Assembly: GCA_049296795.1 (NCBI GenBank)
Contig: JBAQTC010000054.1
Coordinates: 124,001-188,000 of the forward strand
Direction: 5' to 3'
DNA length: 64,000 bases
Origin: CAXNKH01 sp049296795
Lineage (GTDB): Bacteria; Pseudomonadota; Gammaproteobacteria; Burkholderiales; Burkholderiaceae_C
Shown: one piece after another, positions 7,393 to 16,796 of the stretch
Layout: each line of letters starts with the position of its first letter
How positions within the stretch are numbered: the first letter of the stretch is position 1
Notes under the pieces: model-generated
The model's database searches: none
The model's input: only the letters and a program-made list of their open reading frames with translations
What the model was told of the DNA's origin: nothing
Made by a program: the position numbers and the translations under genes

Positions 7393-8993
7393 GAAAAGTG
7401 CTCAGGGGATAGTAAATAATTCTTGGTCAGCGCTGAAAAAGCCTGGGTCTGCGGGTCTATTCCCGTCTCTTGCTGCAAGATTTCACCCACTTGCTGGGCC
7501 AGTTTCTCGGCCAAAGCGGCGTCGAGGAACAGCAGGCGCGAGCGCCGAGCCAGCACATCCTCGGTACGACGTGCGTATTCAAAACGGGCTGCAAAGCGCA
7601 CCATAGCCTCGCTCAGTCCAGCGCCCAAGTCCCGCTCGGCACCCGGCATAGACGCAACCCAATGTTGTTCATCTCCGTAACTATGCAAGCCTTGGGCCCT
7701 GCGCAGATCGACCTGTGGCATAACCCCGACAGCACCAACCAGCTTCAACGCTCGCGTTGGACTGACCTGGGTGCGCTTTAACAAAGATTCCTGCACGCAA
7801 CGCTCCAAAACATGGTTCGCCATGCTGCGGTAACTGGTCCACTTTCCGCCCGTGACACTCACCAAGCCGCTGGCGCTGACCAACACCGCATGCTCTCGAC
7901 TCAAGTCCTGCGTATTGCGCCCAGCCTCATTGGGCTGCTTGACCAGGGGACGTAAACCCACCCAAACACTCTTTACATCGGCTGCGGATGGCCCTTGCTC
8001 AAGGTATCTACCGACCTCAGCCAGAATAAATGCCACTTCACCACGCAAGGCTAGCGGCTCGCGCGGTAAATCAAGCCGTGGCGTGTCGCTGGTTCCTAGA
8101 ATCAGCGCGCCCAACCAGGGCAGCGCAAACAGTACGCGTCCGTCACGGGTATGCGGTATTAACAAGGCGCAGTCACTCGGCATGAATGAACGGTCGACCA
8201 CCAGATGAACCCCTTGACTCGGGGCTACTACAGAATCAAGAGTCTGCCCTAGCAGTGCCCCGTCTTTTCTCCTAAATTCATCAACCCAGACGCCCGTGGC
8301 GTTGATCACACAACCCGCTTTCACCGTGTAACGCATTCCGGTCTCAACGTCTTGGCAGTGCAAGCCAATAACTCGACCCCGATCGTGAACCAGATCGGTC
8401 ACTGCACAGTAATTGAGTAATAACGCGCCTCGACTGGCTGCGGTGCGCGCCAGCGCCAGTGCCAGACGCGCATCATCAAACTGTCCGTCCCAGTATTTAA
8501 CTCCGCCTTGGAGTTTATGTTGCCGGACATTGGGCAAACAGTTGATCGCTTGTGATCGACTTAAAAATTCAGTGGGGCCCAACGCGTGCGCGCCGGACAA
8601 CGCGCCATAGAACTTGAGTCCAGCGCCATACACTGGTTTTTCCCAGCAGTTGTACGCGGGCATCACAAATGGCAAGGGCTGCGCTAGGTGGGGAGCGTTT
8701 TGCAGCAGTGTTCGACGCTCACGCAAAGCGTCACGCACCAACGACAACCGACCCTGGGCCAAGTAACGTACACCCCCATGGACCAGTTTGGTAGAACGCG
8801 ACGACGTTCCCTTGGCAAAATCATGCGACTCCAGCAACAAAACACTCAATCCCCTGGCAGCGGCGTCCAATGCGATGCCCAGGCCAGAAGCACCCCCCCC
8901 AATAATGGCCAGGTCATAGACCCGCGGCTGCGCCAAGCCCACTAACAGTGTGGCTCGATCGGTGGGCCGAGGGGGCGTTGACATGTATTTCAT
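7389..8993 (-). CDS. glpD: FAD-dependent glycerol-3-phosphate dehydrogenase
   Basis: Oxidises sn-glycerol 3-phosphate to dihydroxyacetone phosphate at the membrane and passes electrons to ubiquinone. The protein has up to 534 residues. The dinucleotide-binding motif YDLAIIGGGASGLGIALDAA lies around residues 26-45, and the strongly conserved GTSSRSTKLVHGGVRYLAQG segment follows. No glycerol kinase, facilitator or DeoR-type regulator gene is adjacent. The start is uncertain: ATG at 8993 or ATG at 8984 (531 residues); see the promoter entry at 8992-9021. Its stop codon is built into the promoter of the next operon. Confidence 0.93.
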   Translation of the reverse strand: MKYMSTPPRPTDRATLLVGLAQPRVYDLAIIGGGASGLGIALDAAARGLSVLLLESHDFAKGTSSRSTKLVHGGVRYLAQGRLSLVRDALRERRTLLQNAPHLAQPLPFVMPAYNCWEKPVYGAGLKFYGALSGAHALGPTEFLSRSQAINCLPNVRQHKLQGGVKYWDGQFDDARLALALARTAASRGALLLNYCAVTDLVHDRGRVIGLHCQDVETGMRYTVKAGCVINATGVWVDEFRRKDGALLGQTLDSVVAPSQGVHLVVDRSFMPSDCALLIPHTRDGRVLFALPWLGALILGTSDTPRLDLPREPLALRGEVAFILAEVGRYLEQGPSAADVKSVWVGLRPLVKQPNEAGRNTQDLSREHAVLVSASGLVSVTGGKWTSYRSMANHVLERCVQESLLKRTQVSPTRALKLVGAVGVMPQVDLRRAQGLHSYGDEQHWVASMPGAERDLGAGLSEAMVRFAARFEYARRTEDVLARRSRLLFLDAALAEKLAQQVGEILQQETGIDPQTQAFSALTKNYLLSPEHFS

Positions 8994-9021
8994 AATCTCT
9001 CAAGCGCACGTCTGCTGTCAA
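8992..9021 (-). promoter_or_regulatory. Candidate glpD promoter reaching into the start codon
   Basis: On the minus strand a perfect TTGACA box (9021-9016) is followed, after 18 bases, by GATTAT (8997-8992), four of six consensus bases. The -10 box overlaps the upstream ATG of glpD. Transcription would begin about position 8985, next to the second in-frame ATG at 8984, giving a leaderless message. This is inference from spacing only. Confidence 0.45.
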
Positions 9022-9059
9022 CCGATACAGTGCGTCCTAATTCAATCCTTGGAGACCTC

Positions 9060-9875
9060 ATGCGCGAGCAAATTGCATTCATTGGTGGCGGCAACATGGC
9101 CAGCGCTCTCATTGGCGGCCTGCTCAAACAAGGCCTTTGCGCCGAGAAAATCAGCGTGGTCGAGCCTTTCGAGCAGGCTCGCAGCAAATTATTGGCCGAC
9201 TTTGGCATCAGTGCGCTAGAGCAGTCTGGTCCCGCTTTGGCCCAGGCAAGCTTGGTGGTATGGGCCGTTAAACCCCAAACCTTCAGACCAGCAGCCGAAG
9301 CGACCCATGCTTATACCCGCCAGGCACTGCATTTGAGCGTGGCTGCCGGCATCCGTAGCGACAGCATCGCGCGCTGGTTGGGCACCGAACGTGTCGTTCG
9401 CTCCATGCCTAACACCCCGGCACTGATCGGGCAGGGTATGACGGCTCTGTTTGGTCGCGAGGGTGTCACGCCGAACGACCGGCAAGTCGTTGAGCAAGTG
9501 ATCCGTCCCACCGGCCAATACCTTTGGCTTGAGGCAGAGGATCAGCTTGACGCAGTTACCGCGCTCTCAGGCTCGGGACCAGCCTACGTATTTTATTTTT
9601 TGGAGGCCATGATCAGGGCCGGCACTGAAATGGGTCTGACACTGCAGCAAGCCAGACAACTGGCGATCCAAACTTTTATCGGCTCATCAGAACTGGCCCG
9701 ATCCTCGAGCGATGACTTGTCTGTGCTCAGGCAACGTGTCACCTCCAAAGGCGGTACCACCTATGCAGCGATTACTGCCATGGAGCAGGCGCAAATGCAA
9801 ACCCTGTTCATTCAAGCTTTGCAGGCGGCACGCCATCGGGCCCAAGAATTGGGAGAGGAGTTTGGTGCCCAATGA
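9060..9875 (+). CDS. proC: Pyrroline-5-carboxylate reductase
   Basis: Last step of proline synthesis: NAD(P)H-dependent reduction of pyrroline-5-carboxylate. It has 271 residues. The Rossmann motif IAFIGGGNMASALIGGLL lies at residues 5-22, and the C-terminal family signature region around residues 217-245 includes QRVTSKGGTTYAAI. The ATG at 9060 is preceded by GGAG at good spacing; an upstream in-frame start at 9030 adds a non-conserved extension and is rejected. It is divergent from glpD and convergent with ubiA. Confidence 0.96.
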   Translation: MREQIAFIGGGNMASALIGGLLKQGLCAEKISVVEPFEQARSKLLADFGISALEQSGPALAQASLVVWAVKPQTFRPAAEATHAYTRQALHLSVAAGIRSDSIARWLGTERVVRSMPNTPALIGQGMTALFGREGVTPNDRQVVEQVIRPTGQYLWLEAEDQLDAVTALSGSGPAYVFYFLEAMIRAGTEMGLTLQQARQLAIQTFIGSSELARSSSDDLSVLRQRVTSKGGTTYAAITAMEQAQMQTLFIQALQAARHRAQELGEEFGAQ

Positions 9876-9888
9876 ACCGGCTTAAAGC

Positions 9889-10785
9889 CTAAAAATACCA
9901 GCTCTTCTGCAAATCGTAATTGAGTGCGATGCCGATAAACAAGGTGAAGCTCAGCCAATGGTTGATGCTAAAGGCTTTGAAACAGTCTTCCCGCGCGCGC
10001 TGACGAATCAACCGGTAGTGCCACACCACCTGCAATCCAGCCAGTAACAAGGCTAAGGGGAAAACCGGTCCTTTGATTTGATCAAACAACGCAACGACCC
10101 AGACCAGGATGAAAATCAGGTAACTCAGCATCACCGCCAACACGTCAAAGTGACCCAGGGTGAGCGCCGATGTCTGAATGCCAATTCGGGCATCATCATC
10201 GCGGTCCACCATCGCATATTCGGTGTCATAGGCCAGCACCCAAAACAGATTGCCCAGCAACAAGACCCAGGCCAGGGCCGGCACCGCCGCTATCAAGTCG
10301 GGCCAACTGAAGGCATCGGCACCGCGCACGGCAGCAAAAGCCATGGGAATTCCAAAGCTAAAAGCCACGCCGAGTACCGCCTGCGGCATGGCTAGCCAGC
10401 GTTTGGCGTAGGGATAGGCAAGGGCCAAGGCCAACGCCGCAAATGACCAAGCAATAGCTGCGGGGCGCGTGGTAAGTACCAGCGCAAAAGCAGCCAAAGC
10501 CAACAGCGCGCCCAAGCTCAAAGCTTGCCGGACCGATACAGCACCGCGGGTGACGGGTCGCAACGCCGTGCGTTTGACGTGACGGTCAAATTCACGGTCG
10601 GCCACATCATTGAAACAGCAACCGGCACTTCGCATCAAAATGGTTCCCAGTGTGAACACCGTCAGCAAATGCCAACCTGGGAAACCCTGAGCGGCAATCC
10701 ACAAAGCGCTGAGGGTGGGCCACAACAGCAGGAGCCAGCCTGCAGGGCGATTCCAACGAATCAAGTCAAGGTAGAGTTTGAACAT
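9889..10785 (-). CDS. ubiA: 4-hydroxybenzoate octaprenyltransferase
   Basis: Integral membrane prenyltransferase that joins the polyprenyl tail to 4-hydroxybenzoate in ubiquinone synthesis. It has 298 residues from ATG 10785, which fits the family; an upstream in-frame extension of 60 residues is non-conserved. The first aspartate-rich motif NDVADREFD lies at residues 59-67 and the second (DTEYAMVDRDDD) in the second half. Several hydrophobic helices are visible. It lies 49 bases downstream of oxyR on the same strand. Confidence 0.96.
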   Translation of the reverse strand: MFKLYLDLIRWNRPAGWLLLLWPTLSALWIAAQGFPGWHLLTVFTLGTILMRSAGCCFNDVADREFDRHVKRTALRPVTRGAVSVRQALSLGALLALAAFALVLTTRPAAIAWSFAALALALAYPYAKRWLAMPQAVLGVAFSFGIPMAFAAVRGADAFSWPDLIAAVPALAWVLLLGNLFWVLAYDTEYAMVDRDDDARIGIQTSALTLGHFDVLAVMLSYLIFILVWVVALFDQIKGPVFPLALLLAGLQVVWHYRLIRQRAREDCFKAFSINHWLSFTLFIGIALNYDLQKSWYF

Positions 10786-10834
10786 GGATTTGCTGTGCCC
10801 TGAGCCTAAAGACTGGAGACTGTCACGCAAGGCC

Positions 10835-11788
10835 TTATGAAATTCGATGAACACCGGGCAACTCGCAGGCATAAATGGCATTGCGCAACGTTGCAATCGC
10901 TTCATAACGCGGATAGCTGCGGCGCCAGGCCAGGACCACCCGCCGCTTTGGCGCTTCTCCGGCAAAAGGCAAATACTTCAGGTAGCTGTTCTCAAGCGCG
11001 CGCTTTCTGGACTTGGTCTCCAACGCATTCTTCGGAATACTAAGTCGCGGCACCAAGGTCACGCCCATGCCAGCGGCCACCATGTGCTTGATGGTTTCAA
11101 GGGAAGAGCCCTCGAAACTCTTGCGAATACCCTCGGCATTGCTGGAAAACCGGGCAAATTCAGGGCAGACTTCCAGCACATGGTCACGAAAGCAGTGACC
11201 GGTTCCGAGCAGCAGCATGGTTTCACGCTTGAGCGCTTCGGTGTCCACGTTGGACTGCATCGCCAGCGGATGCTTGGCGGGAACAGCTGCAAAAAAAGGC
11301 TCGTCATACAAAGGGGCCAACGCCAACCCCGCATCTGGAAAAGGCTCGGCCATGATGGCGCAGTCAATTTCCCCAGTGCGCAACATTTCCAGCAATTTGA
11401 TGGTGAAATTTTCCATCAAAATTAAAGGCATTTGCGGCGTGTGGGTGATCATTTGGCTCACCAGATCCGGCAGCAAATAGGGAGCGATGGTGTAGATCAC
11501 GCCCAACTTGAGTGGCCCGGACAAGGGGTCTTTCCCGCGCCTAGCAATCTCCTTGATGTAGGCCGCCTGCTCCAGCACTGATTGGGCTTGGCGCACGATC
11601 TCCTCCCCCAGCGGTGTGACCGTTACTTCATTGGCACTGCGTTCAAACAGCTTCACCTCAAACTCTTCTTCGAGTTTTTTAACTGCAACCGACAAGGTTG
11701 GCTGGGAAACGAAACAAGCCTCCGCGGCTTTGCCAAAGTGACGCTCACGGGCCAGCGCCACGATATATTTGAGCTCGGTCAGTGTCAT
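10835..11788 (-). CDS. oxyR: LysR-family peroxide sensor OxyR
   Basis: Redox-sensing transcription factor of 317 residues. The winged helix-turn-helix occupies about residues 1-60 (FGKAAEACFVSQPTLSVAVK). In the effector domain, Cys199 and Cys208 (GHCFRDHVLEVC) fall at exactly the E. coli OxyR numbering, so peroxide sensing by disulfide formation is well supported. It is divergent from an old-yellow-enzyme gene across 108 bases, and ubiA lies downstream. No strong ribosome-binding site is visible before its ATG. Confidence 0.95.
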   Translation of the reverse strand: MTLTELKYIVALARERHFGKAAEACFVSQPTLSVAVKKLEEEFEVKLFERSANEVTVTPLGEEIVRQAQSVLEQAAYIKEIARRGKDPLSGPLKLGVIYTIAPYLLPDLVSQMITHTPQMPLILMENFTIKLLEMLRTGEIDCAIMAEPFPDAGLALAPLYDEPFFAAVPAKHPLAMQSNVDTEALKRETMLLLGTGHCFRDHVLEVCPEFARFSSNAEGIRKSFEGSSLETIKHMVAAGMGVTLVPRLSIPKNALETKSRKRALENSYLKYLPFAGEAPKRRVVLAWRRSYPRYEAIATLRNAIYACELPGVHRIS

Positions 11789-11896
11789 ACCGCGATTGTG
11801 TCACCCCAGAGACGCTCAGGAAACCCAAGAATGGGATAATTTCGTCCAGTCGTGCACCCCGCACGGCCAGCCCGTAGCCAATTCTGAGGATGCATC

Positions 11897-13018
11897 GTGA
11901 GCCTTCTGTTTTCCCCCTTCAAGCTGACTTCCCCCCGTGGCGCTCTGGAATTGAGCAACCGCATCGTCATCGCCCCCATGTGCCAGTACTCGGCCAACAA
12001 TGGTGAAGCCACTGACTGGCATTTGTCGCACTGGGGCAGCATGTTCAATAGCGGTGCCGCACTTTTCACCATCGAAGCCACGGCCGTCACACAGCAGGGC
12101 CGCATCACACCGAACTGCCTGGGCTTGTGGGATGACCGAACCGAAAAAGCGCTGGGCGACACGTTGGCTCGCGCACGCAAACTGGCCCCGCCCATGCCGG
12201 TATGCATCCAGCTCGCCCATGCTGGACGCAAAGCCTCCAGTGCAGTCCCATGGCAAGGCGGACAACTGCTATCAGACGACCAAGGTGGCTGGCAACCGCA
12301 CGGCCCCTCAGCCCTGCCTCAGCTCCCAACCGAACCGCCGCCGACCGAATTATCTTTGGAACAAATGGCCGAAATTCGTGATGCCTTCGTCGTCGCCGCT
12401 CAGCGTTCCGAGCGAATCGGCATCGAGGTCATCGAGCTGCATGCAGCCCACGGCTATTTGTTGCACACCTTTCTTTCGCCCCTGTCCAATCAGCGCAGCG
12501 ATCACTACGGAGGTACCCTTGAAAACCGAATGCGTTTTCCACTGGAAGTCTTCAGCGCGGTCCGAAAAGTATTCCAAGGACCGCTGGGAATTCGGGTCTC
12601 GGCCACTGACTGGGTCGAAGGCGGCTGGGACGTGGCCCAGACTTCCGAATTTTCACGTCAACTCAAGCTGCTGGGCTGTGATTTCATCCACGTATCCTCA
12701 GGTGGCGCTTCTCCCCTGCAAAAAATCAACCTGGGCCCCTCCTACCAAGTGCCGTTTGCTCGCGAAGTCAAACAAGCTTCAGGGATGACAACCACGGCCG
12801 TCGGCTTGATCACCCAGGCGCAACAGGCTGAAGATATTCTGCAAGCCGGCGATGCCGATCTGATTGCTTTGGCTCGTGCCATGCTCTACAAACCCCGCTG
12901 GCCATGGGACGCAGCTGCGACCCTGGGTCAACAGGTCTCGGCCAGCTCCCAATATTGGCGTTGCTTGCCGCGTGAAGCACAAGCCATTTTTGGCAATGTC
13001 AAGGTTGGTGGACGCTGA
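11897..13018 (+). CDS. NADH:flavin oxidoreductase, old yellow enzyme (YqjM/NamA type)
   Basis: FMN-dependent ene-reductase that typically reduces activated C=C bonds of enones and related electrophiles. It has 373 residues as a TIM-barrel. Cys29 in APMCQYSA matches the redox-tuning cysteine of the YqjM subclass, and His182 and His185 (ELHAAHGY) form the substrate-binding pair; SNQRSDHYGG follows. GTG start at 11897 with GAGGA seven bases upstream. Its divergent position next to oxyR suggests peroxide- or electrophile-responsive control, which is inference. The physiological substrate is unknown. Confidence 0.9.
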   Translation: MSLLFSPFKLTSPRGALELSNRIVIAPMCQYSANNGEATDWHLSHWGSMFNSGAALFTIEATAVTQQGRITPNCLGLWDDRTEKALGDTLARARKLAPPMPVCIQLAHAGRKASSAVPWQGGQLLSDDQGGWQPHGPSALPQLPTEPPPTELSLEQMAEIRDAFVVAAQRSERIGIEVIELHAAHGYLLHTFLSPLSNQRSDHYGGTLENRMRFPLEVFSAVRKVFQGPLGIRVSATDWVEGGWDVAQTSEFSRQLKLLGCDFIHVSSGGASPLQKINLGPSYQVPFAREVKQASGMTTTAVGLITQAQQAEDILQAGDADLIALARAMLYKPRWPWDAAATLGQQVSASSQYWRCLPREAQAIFGNVKVGGR

Positions 13019-13019
13019 A

Positions 13020-13448
13020 CTAGCCCACGACCAAACCGGCAGCGTTGATACCGGCCATGCAAATGGCCTCATCTTCGTCTCCGGTGCCGCCGCTGGCACC
13101 CACTGCACCGAGTACCTGACCGTCTGAATTTTTGATCAAGACGGCGCCCGGTTGCGGCAGCAATTTACCGCCCGCAGTAGTTGCCAGGGGAATGAAGAAA
13201 TTGGGATTTTCTTTGGCCCGCAACGCCAACGTCCGGCTCGACACCCCCATTCCCACCGCACCCCAGGCCTTGGCCTGGGCAATTTCAAACCGCAACATGC
13301 TGGCGCCATCTTCCCTGGCAAAAGCTTTCAAATGACCGGCCTCGTCGAGAACAGCGATGCCCATGGGCTTATAGCCCGCTTCTTTGGAACAAGCCAGTGC
13401 GCCGGCGAGAATTGCCTGGGCCTGGTCCAGTGTCAGGTGATGCATCAT
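13020..13448 (-). CDS. GlcG/HbpS-like small protein
   Basis: A 142-residue protein of the GlcG/HbpS (DUF336) family. Members bind heme or small molecules, or accompany glycolate and other oxidation genes. The family pattern is visible in GIAVLDEAGHLKAFAREDGA (about residues 30-49) and the glycine-rich GAVGASGGTGDEDEAICMAG near the end. No signal peptide is present, so it is predicted to be cytoplasmic. ATG at 13448 has AGGA seven bases upstream. It lies 50 bases downstream of recG and converges on the reductase gene, with one base between the stops. Specific role unknown. Confidence 0.8.
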   Translation of the reverse strand: MMHHLTLDQAQAILAGALACSKEAGYKPMGIAVLDEAGHLKAFAREDGASMLRFEIAQAKAWGAVGMGVSSRTLALRAKENPNFFIPLATTAGGKLLPQPGAVLIKNSDGQVLGAVGASGGTGDEDEAICMAGINAAGLVVG

Positions 13449-13498
13449 GTCAAGGTCCTGCTGTTGTAGATTTAAGCCAGAGTGTAGAGGTTTAGCCC

Positions 13499-15622
13499 CT
13501 AAGCCTTGAGGTAGTCTGACCTGCCACCCAACCAGCGTGACACATGAAGCAGGGCCAATTGAGGGTAGCGGTCGAGCATCAAGGGTGCTGCTTGACGAGC
13601 CCAATCCAGCAACTCACCGTCCACCGCCAAATCGGCAAAACGCAACAGCGCAGCGCCCGACTGGCGCGCCCCCAAAAACTCCCCGGGACCCCGGATTTCC
13701 AGGTCACGCCGGGCAATCTCGAAGCCATCGTTGGTTTCAATCATGGCGCGCAAGCGGGCTCGGGCCAACTCACCCAGCCGAGGCGCATCGCCGGTTGAAT
13801 ACAACAAAATACAAGCTGATGCGGCACTGCCGCGCCCCACCCGACCGCGCAATTGATGCAATTGACTCAAACCAAAACGCTCTGCGTGCTCAATCACCAT
13901 CAACGAGGCATTCGGAACGTCCACCCCCACTTCAATCACCGTGGTACTGACCAATAAAGCGATCTGTCCTTGCGTGAATTGACTCATCACGGCTTTTTTC
14001 TCTTCGGGGTCCATCCTTGAATGCAGCAGACCCACGCTGGTGCCCGGCAGTGCGGCGCTGAGTTGGGCATGGGTCTGCGTGGCATTGCGCAAATCAAGCA
14101 CTTCACTCTCTTCAATCATTGGGCAGACCCAATAAACCTGTCGCCCTTGCGTGATCTGGGTGCGAATGCGCTCTATCACTTCTTCACGTCGATTCTCAGT
14201 CACCAATTTAGTAATCACCTCAGTTCTACCGGGTGGCAGTTGATCCAGGGTCGAGACATCGAGGTCGGCGTAATAACTCATGGCCAGGGTCCGCGGGATC
14301 GGCGTCGCGGTCATCATCAACAGATGAGGCTCCAGCGAAGGCATGGAGGTCTTGCTGCGTAAGGCAAGACGCTGAGCCACCCCGAATCGGTGTTGTTCGT
14401 CGATGATGGCGAGTGCCAGATTTTTGAACTGAACCTGTTTTTGAATCACAGCATGGGTGCCAACCACCAGACCGGCCTGCCCACTCTCAATCAGCGCCAG
14501 CATTTCGTGACGCGCCTTTTTTTTCTGACTACCCGTCAGCCAAGCCACGCGTACCCCCAAAGGCTCAAGCCAAGCCACCAGCTTGCGGAAATGTTGATCC
14601 GCCAAGATCTCGGTGGGTGCCATCATGGCGCACTGCCAACCAGCGTCGATGCAAATCGTTGCCGCCAATGCTGCTACCACCGTCTTGCCCGAACCCACAT
14701 CGCCTTGCAACAAGCGATGCATGGGAATGATCCGACCCAGATCGCTGGCAATTTCAGCTTGCACCCGATGTTGCGCCTCCGTCAAAGCAAAGGGGATGGA
14801 CTGCAGCAGGCGTTGGTGCAAAGACCCAGAATACTGGTTAGCAGGGTCAACTTGTGGCGTGAGCGCCGGCGCTTGTAACTGCGCTCGGTCCCGCTTGGAC
14901 TGCAGTTGCGACAATTGCTGCGCCAGCAACTCCTCGGCCTTCAGCCGCTGCCAAGCCGGGTGGCTGCGATCCTCCAACTGCGTCAACGACACATCGGGCT
15001 TGGGGTGATGCAAAAAAGTTAAGGCCTGTTCCAGGCCCCACCAAGTCTTTTGTCCAATCCGCTCCCGGATCTCGGGGACTAGGGTGTCCGACAGATCGGT
15101 CTGGCCCAAACCGCTCAGCACTGCCTTGCGTAAATAAGTCTGGGGCAAGCCTGCCACCGTGGGATAGACCGGCGTCAGCGCAGTGGCCAAGGCCGTACCG
15201 GCCAGCTTGCATTGGGGGTGCATCATGCTCCAACCCATGAAGCCGCCCTTGAGCTCGCCCCGGGCCCGGACTCTGGTTCCTAGCACCAGGGCTTTTTGCT
15301 GGGAGGGATAAAAATTAAAAAACCGCAGAACACAGCGCTCAGTCCCATCGTTCAAAGTCAACAACCACTGTCGGCGTGGTCGGAATGTCACTTCAGTGGC
15401 GGTAACCACGCCTTCAATTTGCACCGTCTCACCTGCGCGAGCGTCAGCCAGCGGCGTGACACTTGTTTCATCTTCGTAGCGCAAGGGCAGATGCAATGCC
15501 AAGTCGATGGGACGCGTCAAGCCCAGTTTTTCGAGGCCCTTCTGAGGAGCGGTCTTTGCCACGCTTTTCCCTTGGCTCGGTTCCGCTCTCTTGGCGAGTT
15601 GATCTGACAAGTTCTGAGACAT
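13499..15622 (-). CDS. recG: ATP-dependent DNA helicase RecG
   Basis: Branch-migrating helicase that remodels stalled replication forks and R-loops. It has 707 residues. The OB-fold wedge domain is around residues 65-145, Walker A GDVGSGKT at 307-314, and the DEQH box at 408-411 followed by RFGVAQR. Downstream are MMTATPIPRTLAMSYYADLD and the C-terminal helicase motif QLRGRVGRG. It is divergent from queA, with 61 bases between the start codons. Confidence 0.97.
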   Translation of the reverse strand: MSQNLSDQLAKRAEPSQGKSVAKTAPQKGLEKLGLTRPIDLALHLPLRYEDETSVTPLADARAGETVQIEGVVTATEVTFRPRRQWLLTLNDGTERCVLRFFNFYPSQQKALVLGTRVRARGELKGGFMGWSMMHPQCKLAGTALATALTPVYPTVAGLPQTYLRKAVLSGLGQTDLSDTLVPEIRERIGQKTWWGLEQALTFLHHPKPDVSLTQLEDRSHPAWQRLKAEELLAQQLSQLQSKRDRAQLQAPALTPQVDPANQYSGSLHQRLLQSIPFALTEAQHRVQAEIASDLGRIIPMHRLLQGDVGSGKTVVAALAATICIDAGWQCAMMAPTEILADQHFRKLVAWLEPLGVRVAWLTGSQKKKARHEMLALIESGQAGLVVGTHAVIQKQVQFKNLALAIIDEQHRFGVAQRLALRSKTSMPSLEPHLLMMTATPIPRTLAMSYYADLDVSTLDQLPPGRTEVITKLVTENRREEVIERIRTQITQGRQVYWVCPMIEESEVLDLRNATQTHAQLSAALPGTSVGLLHSRMDPEEKKAVMSQFTQGQIALLVSTTVIEVGVDVPNASLMVIEHAERFGLSQLHQLRGRVGRGSAASACILLYSTGDAPRLGELARARLRAMIETNDGFEIARRDLEIRGPGEFLGARQSGAALLRFADLAVDGELLDWARQAAPLMLDRYPQLALLHVSRWLGGRSDYLKA

Positions 15623-15683
15623 GGGACAATTCTGCCTTGTCTTTCCTCAACCTTGGCATGGGTCCGTTCGGCCCTCAAGCAGC

Positions 15684-16790
15684 ATGCACCAATTTCCTGG
15701 CGAATCACGCCCCTTCACCCTCAGCGATTTCGATTTCACTCTGCCGCCAGAGCTCATCGCCCAGCACCCAGCGGAGCAGCGCAGCGCATCCCGACTACTC
15801 GACGGCAGGGCTCCCCGAGCGGTAGACCGCATTTTTCGCGATCTTCCGTCCCTGCTGCGCAGCGGTGATCTGCTGGTGTTCAATGACACCAAAGTCGTCA
15901 AGGCTCGACTGTTTGGCGTCAAGCCCTCGGGCGGAAAATTAGAGCTGCTGATCGAGCGTGTTCTTGGCGGCAACCAAGTGGCCGCCCATATGCGGGTGAG
16001 CAAGAAACCTGAAATTGGTACTACCGTGTCTCTGATCGGTGCGCCAGGGACTCAGGATGGCCTCAGCGCCACGTTGTTGGGGCGTTGGCCCGATGCCAAC
16101 GGGGCCTTATTCCGCTTCGTCTTGTCCAATGATGCGGGTGACGATCCGTTGAGCTTGATGGAACGCCATGGCCACGTGCCGCTGCCGCCCTACATCTCAC
16201 ATGCCGACTCGGACGTGGATGCCGAGCGTTACCAAACCGTGTTTGCCAAAAATCCAGGCGCTGTGGCGGCGCCGACCGCGGCCTTGCATTTTGACCAGGA
16301 CCTACTCGACACCCTGTCAGCCATGGGTGTGCGACAAGCACATGTCACTCTGCATGTAGGAGCCGGCACGTTTCAACCCGTCAAAACAGAAAACCTGGCG
16401 GAACACCAGATGCACAGTGAATGGTATGAAGTGCCGAGTTCGACCCAACAAGCAATTGCTGATTGCCGAGCTCGCGGTGGCAGAATTGTGGCGGTGGGAA
16501 CCACCACGGTGCGCACTCTGGAATCGTGGGCCTTGGCCAGAGATACGGGACTGGCCAGCGGTGCTGCAGCCTACAGCGCAGACACCAAAATTTTCATTAC
16601 CCCCGGTTTTCAATTCAAGCTGATCGACCTGATGTTGACCAACTTCCACCTGCCCAAATCGACCCTGATGATGTTGGTCAGCGCTTTTGCCGGTCATGGT
16701 CAGATCATGGACTTGTACCGTTATGCCATTGCCCAGAACTACCGGTTTTTCAGCTATGGCGACGCCATGTTGCTGGCGCGCCGGCGCTGA
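15684..16790 (+). CDS. queA: S-adenosylmethionine:tRNA ribosyltransferase-isomerase
   Basis: Builds epoxyqueuosine at tRNA position 34 by transferring the ribosyl group of SAM to preQ1-tRNA. It has 368 residues from ATG 15684. Family segments include FTLPPELIAQHPAEQR near the N-terminus, LLVFNDTKVVKARL, HVTLHVGAGTFQPVKTEN and FHLPKSTLMMLVSAFAG. An upstream in-frame start (15621) would overlap the recG start by two bases and adds non-conserved residues. Its pathway partner tgt lies 1.9 kb downstream, separated by two unrelated genes. Confidence 0.96.
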   Translation: MHQFPGESRPFTLSDFDFTLPPELIAQHPAEQRSASRLLDGRAPRAVDRIFRDLPSLLRSGDLLVFNDTKVVKARLFGVKPSGGKLELLIERVLGGNQVAAHMRVSKKPEIGTTVSLIGAPGTQDGLSATLLGRWPDANGALFRFVLSNDAGDDPLSLMERHGHVPLPPYISHADSDVDAERYQTVFAKNPGAVAAPTAALHFDQDLLDTLSAMGVRQAHVTLHVGAGTFQPVKTENLAEHQMHSEWYEVPSSTQQAIADCRARGGRIVAVGTTTVRTLESWALARDTGLASGAAAYSADTKIFITPGFQFKLIDLMLTNFHLPKSTLMMLVSAFAGHGQIMDLYRYAIAQNYRFFSYGDAMLLARRR

Positions 16791-16796
16791 GATCGT

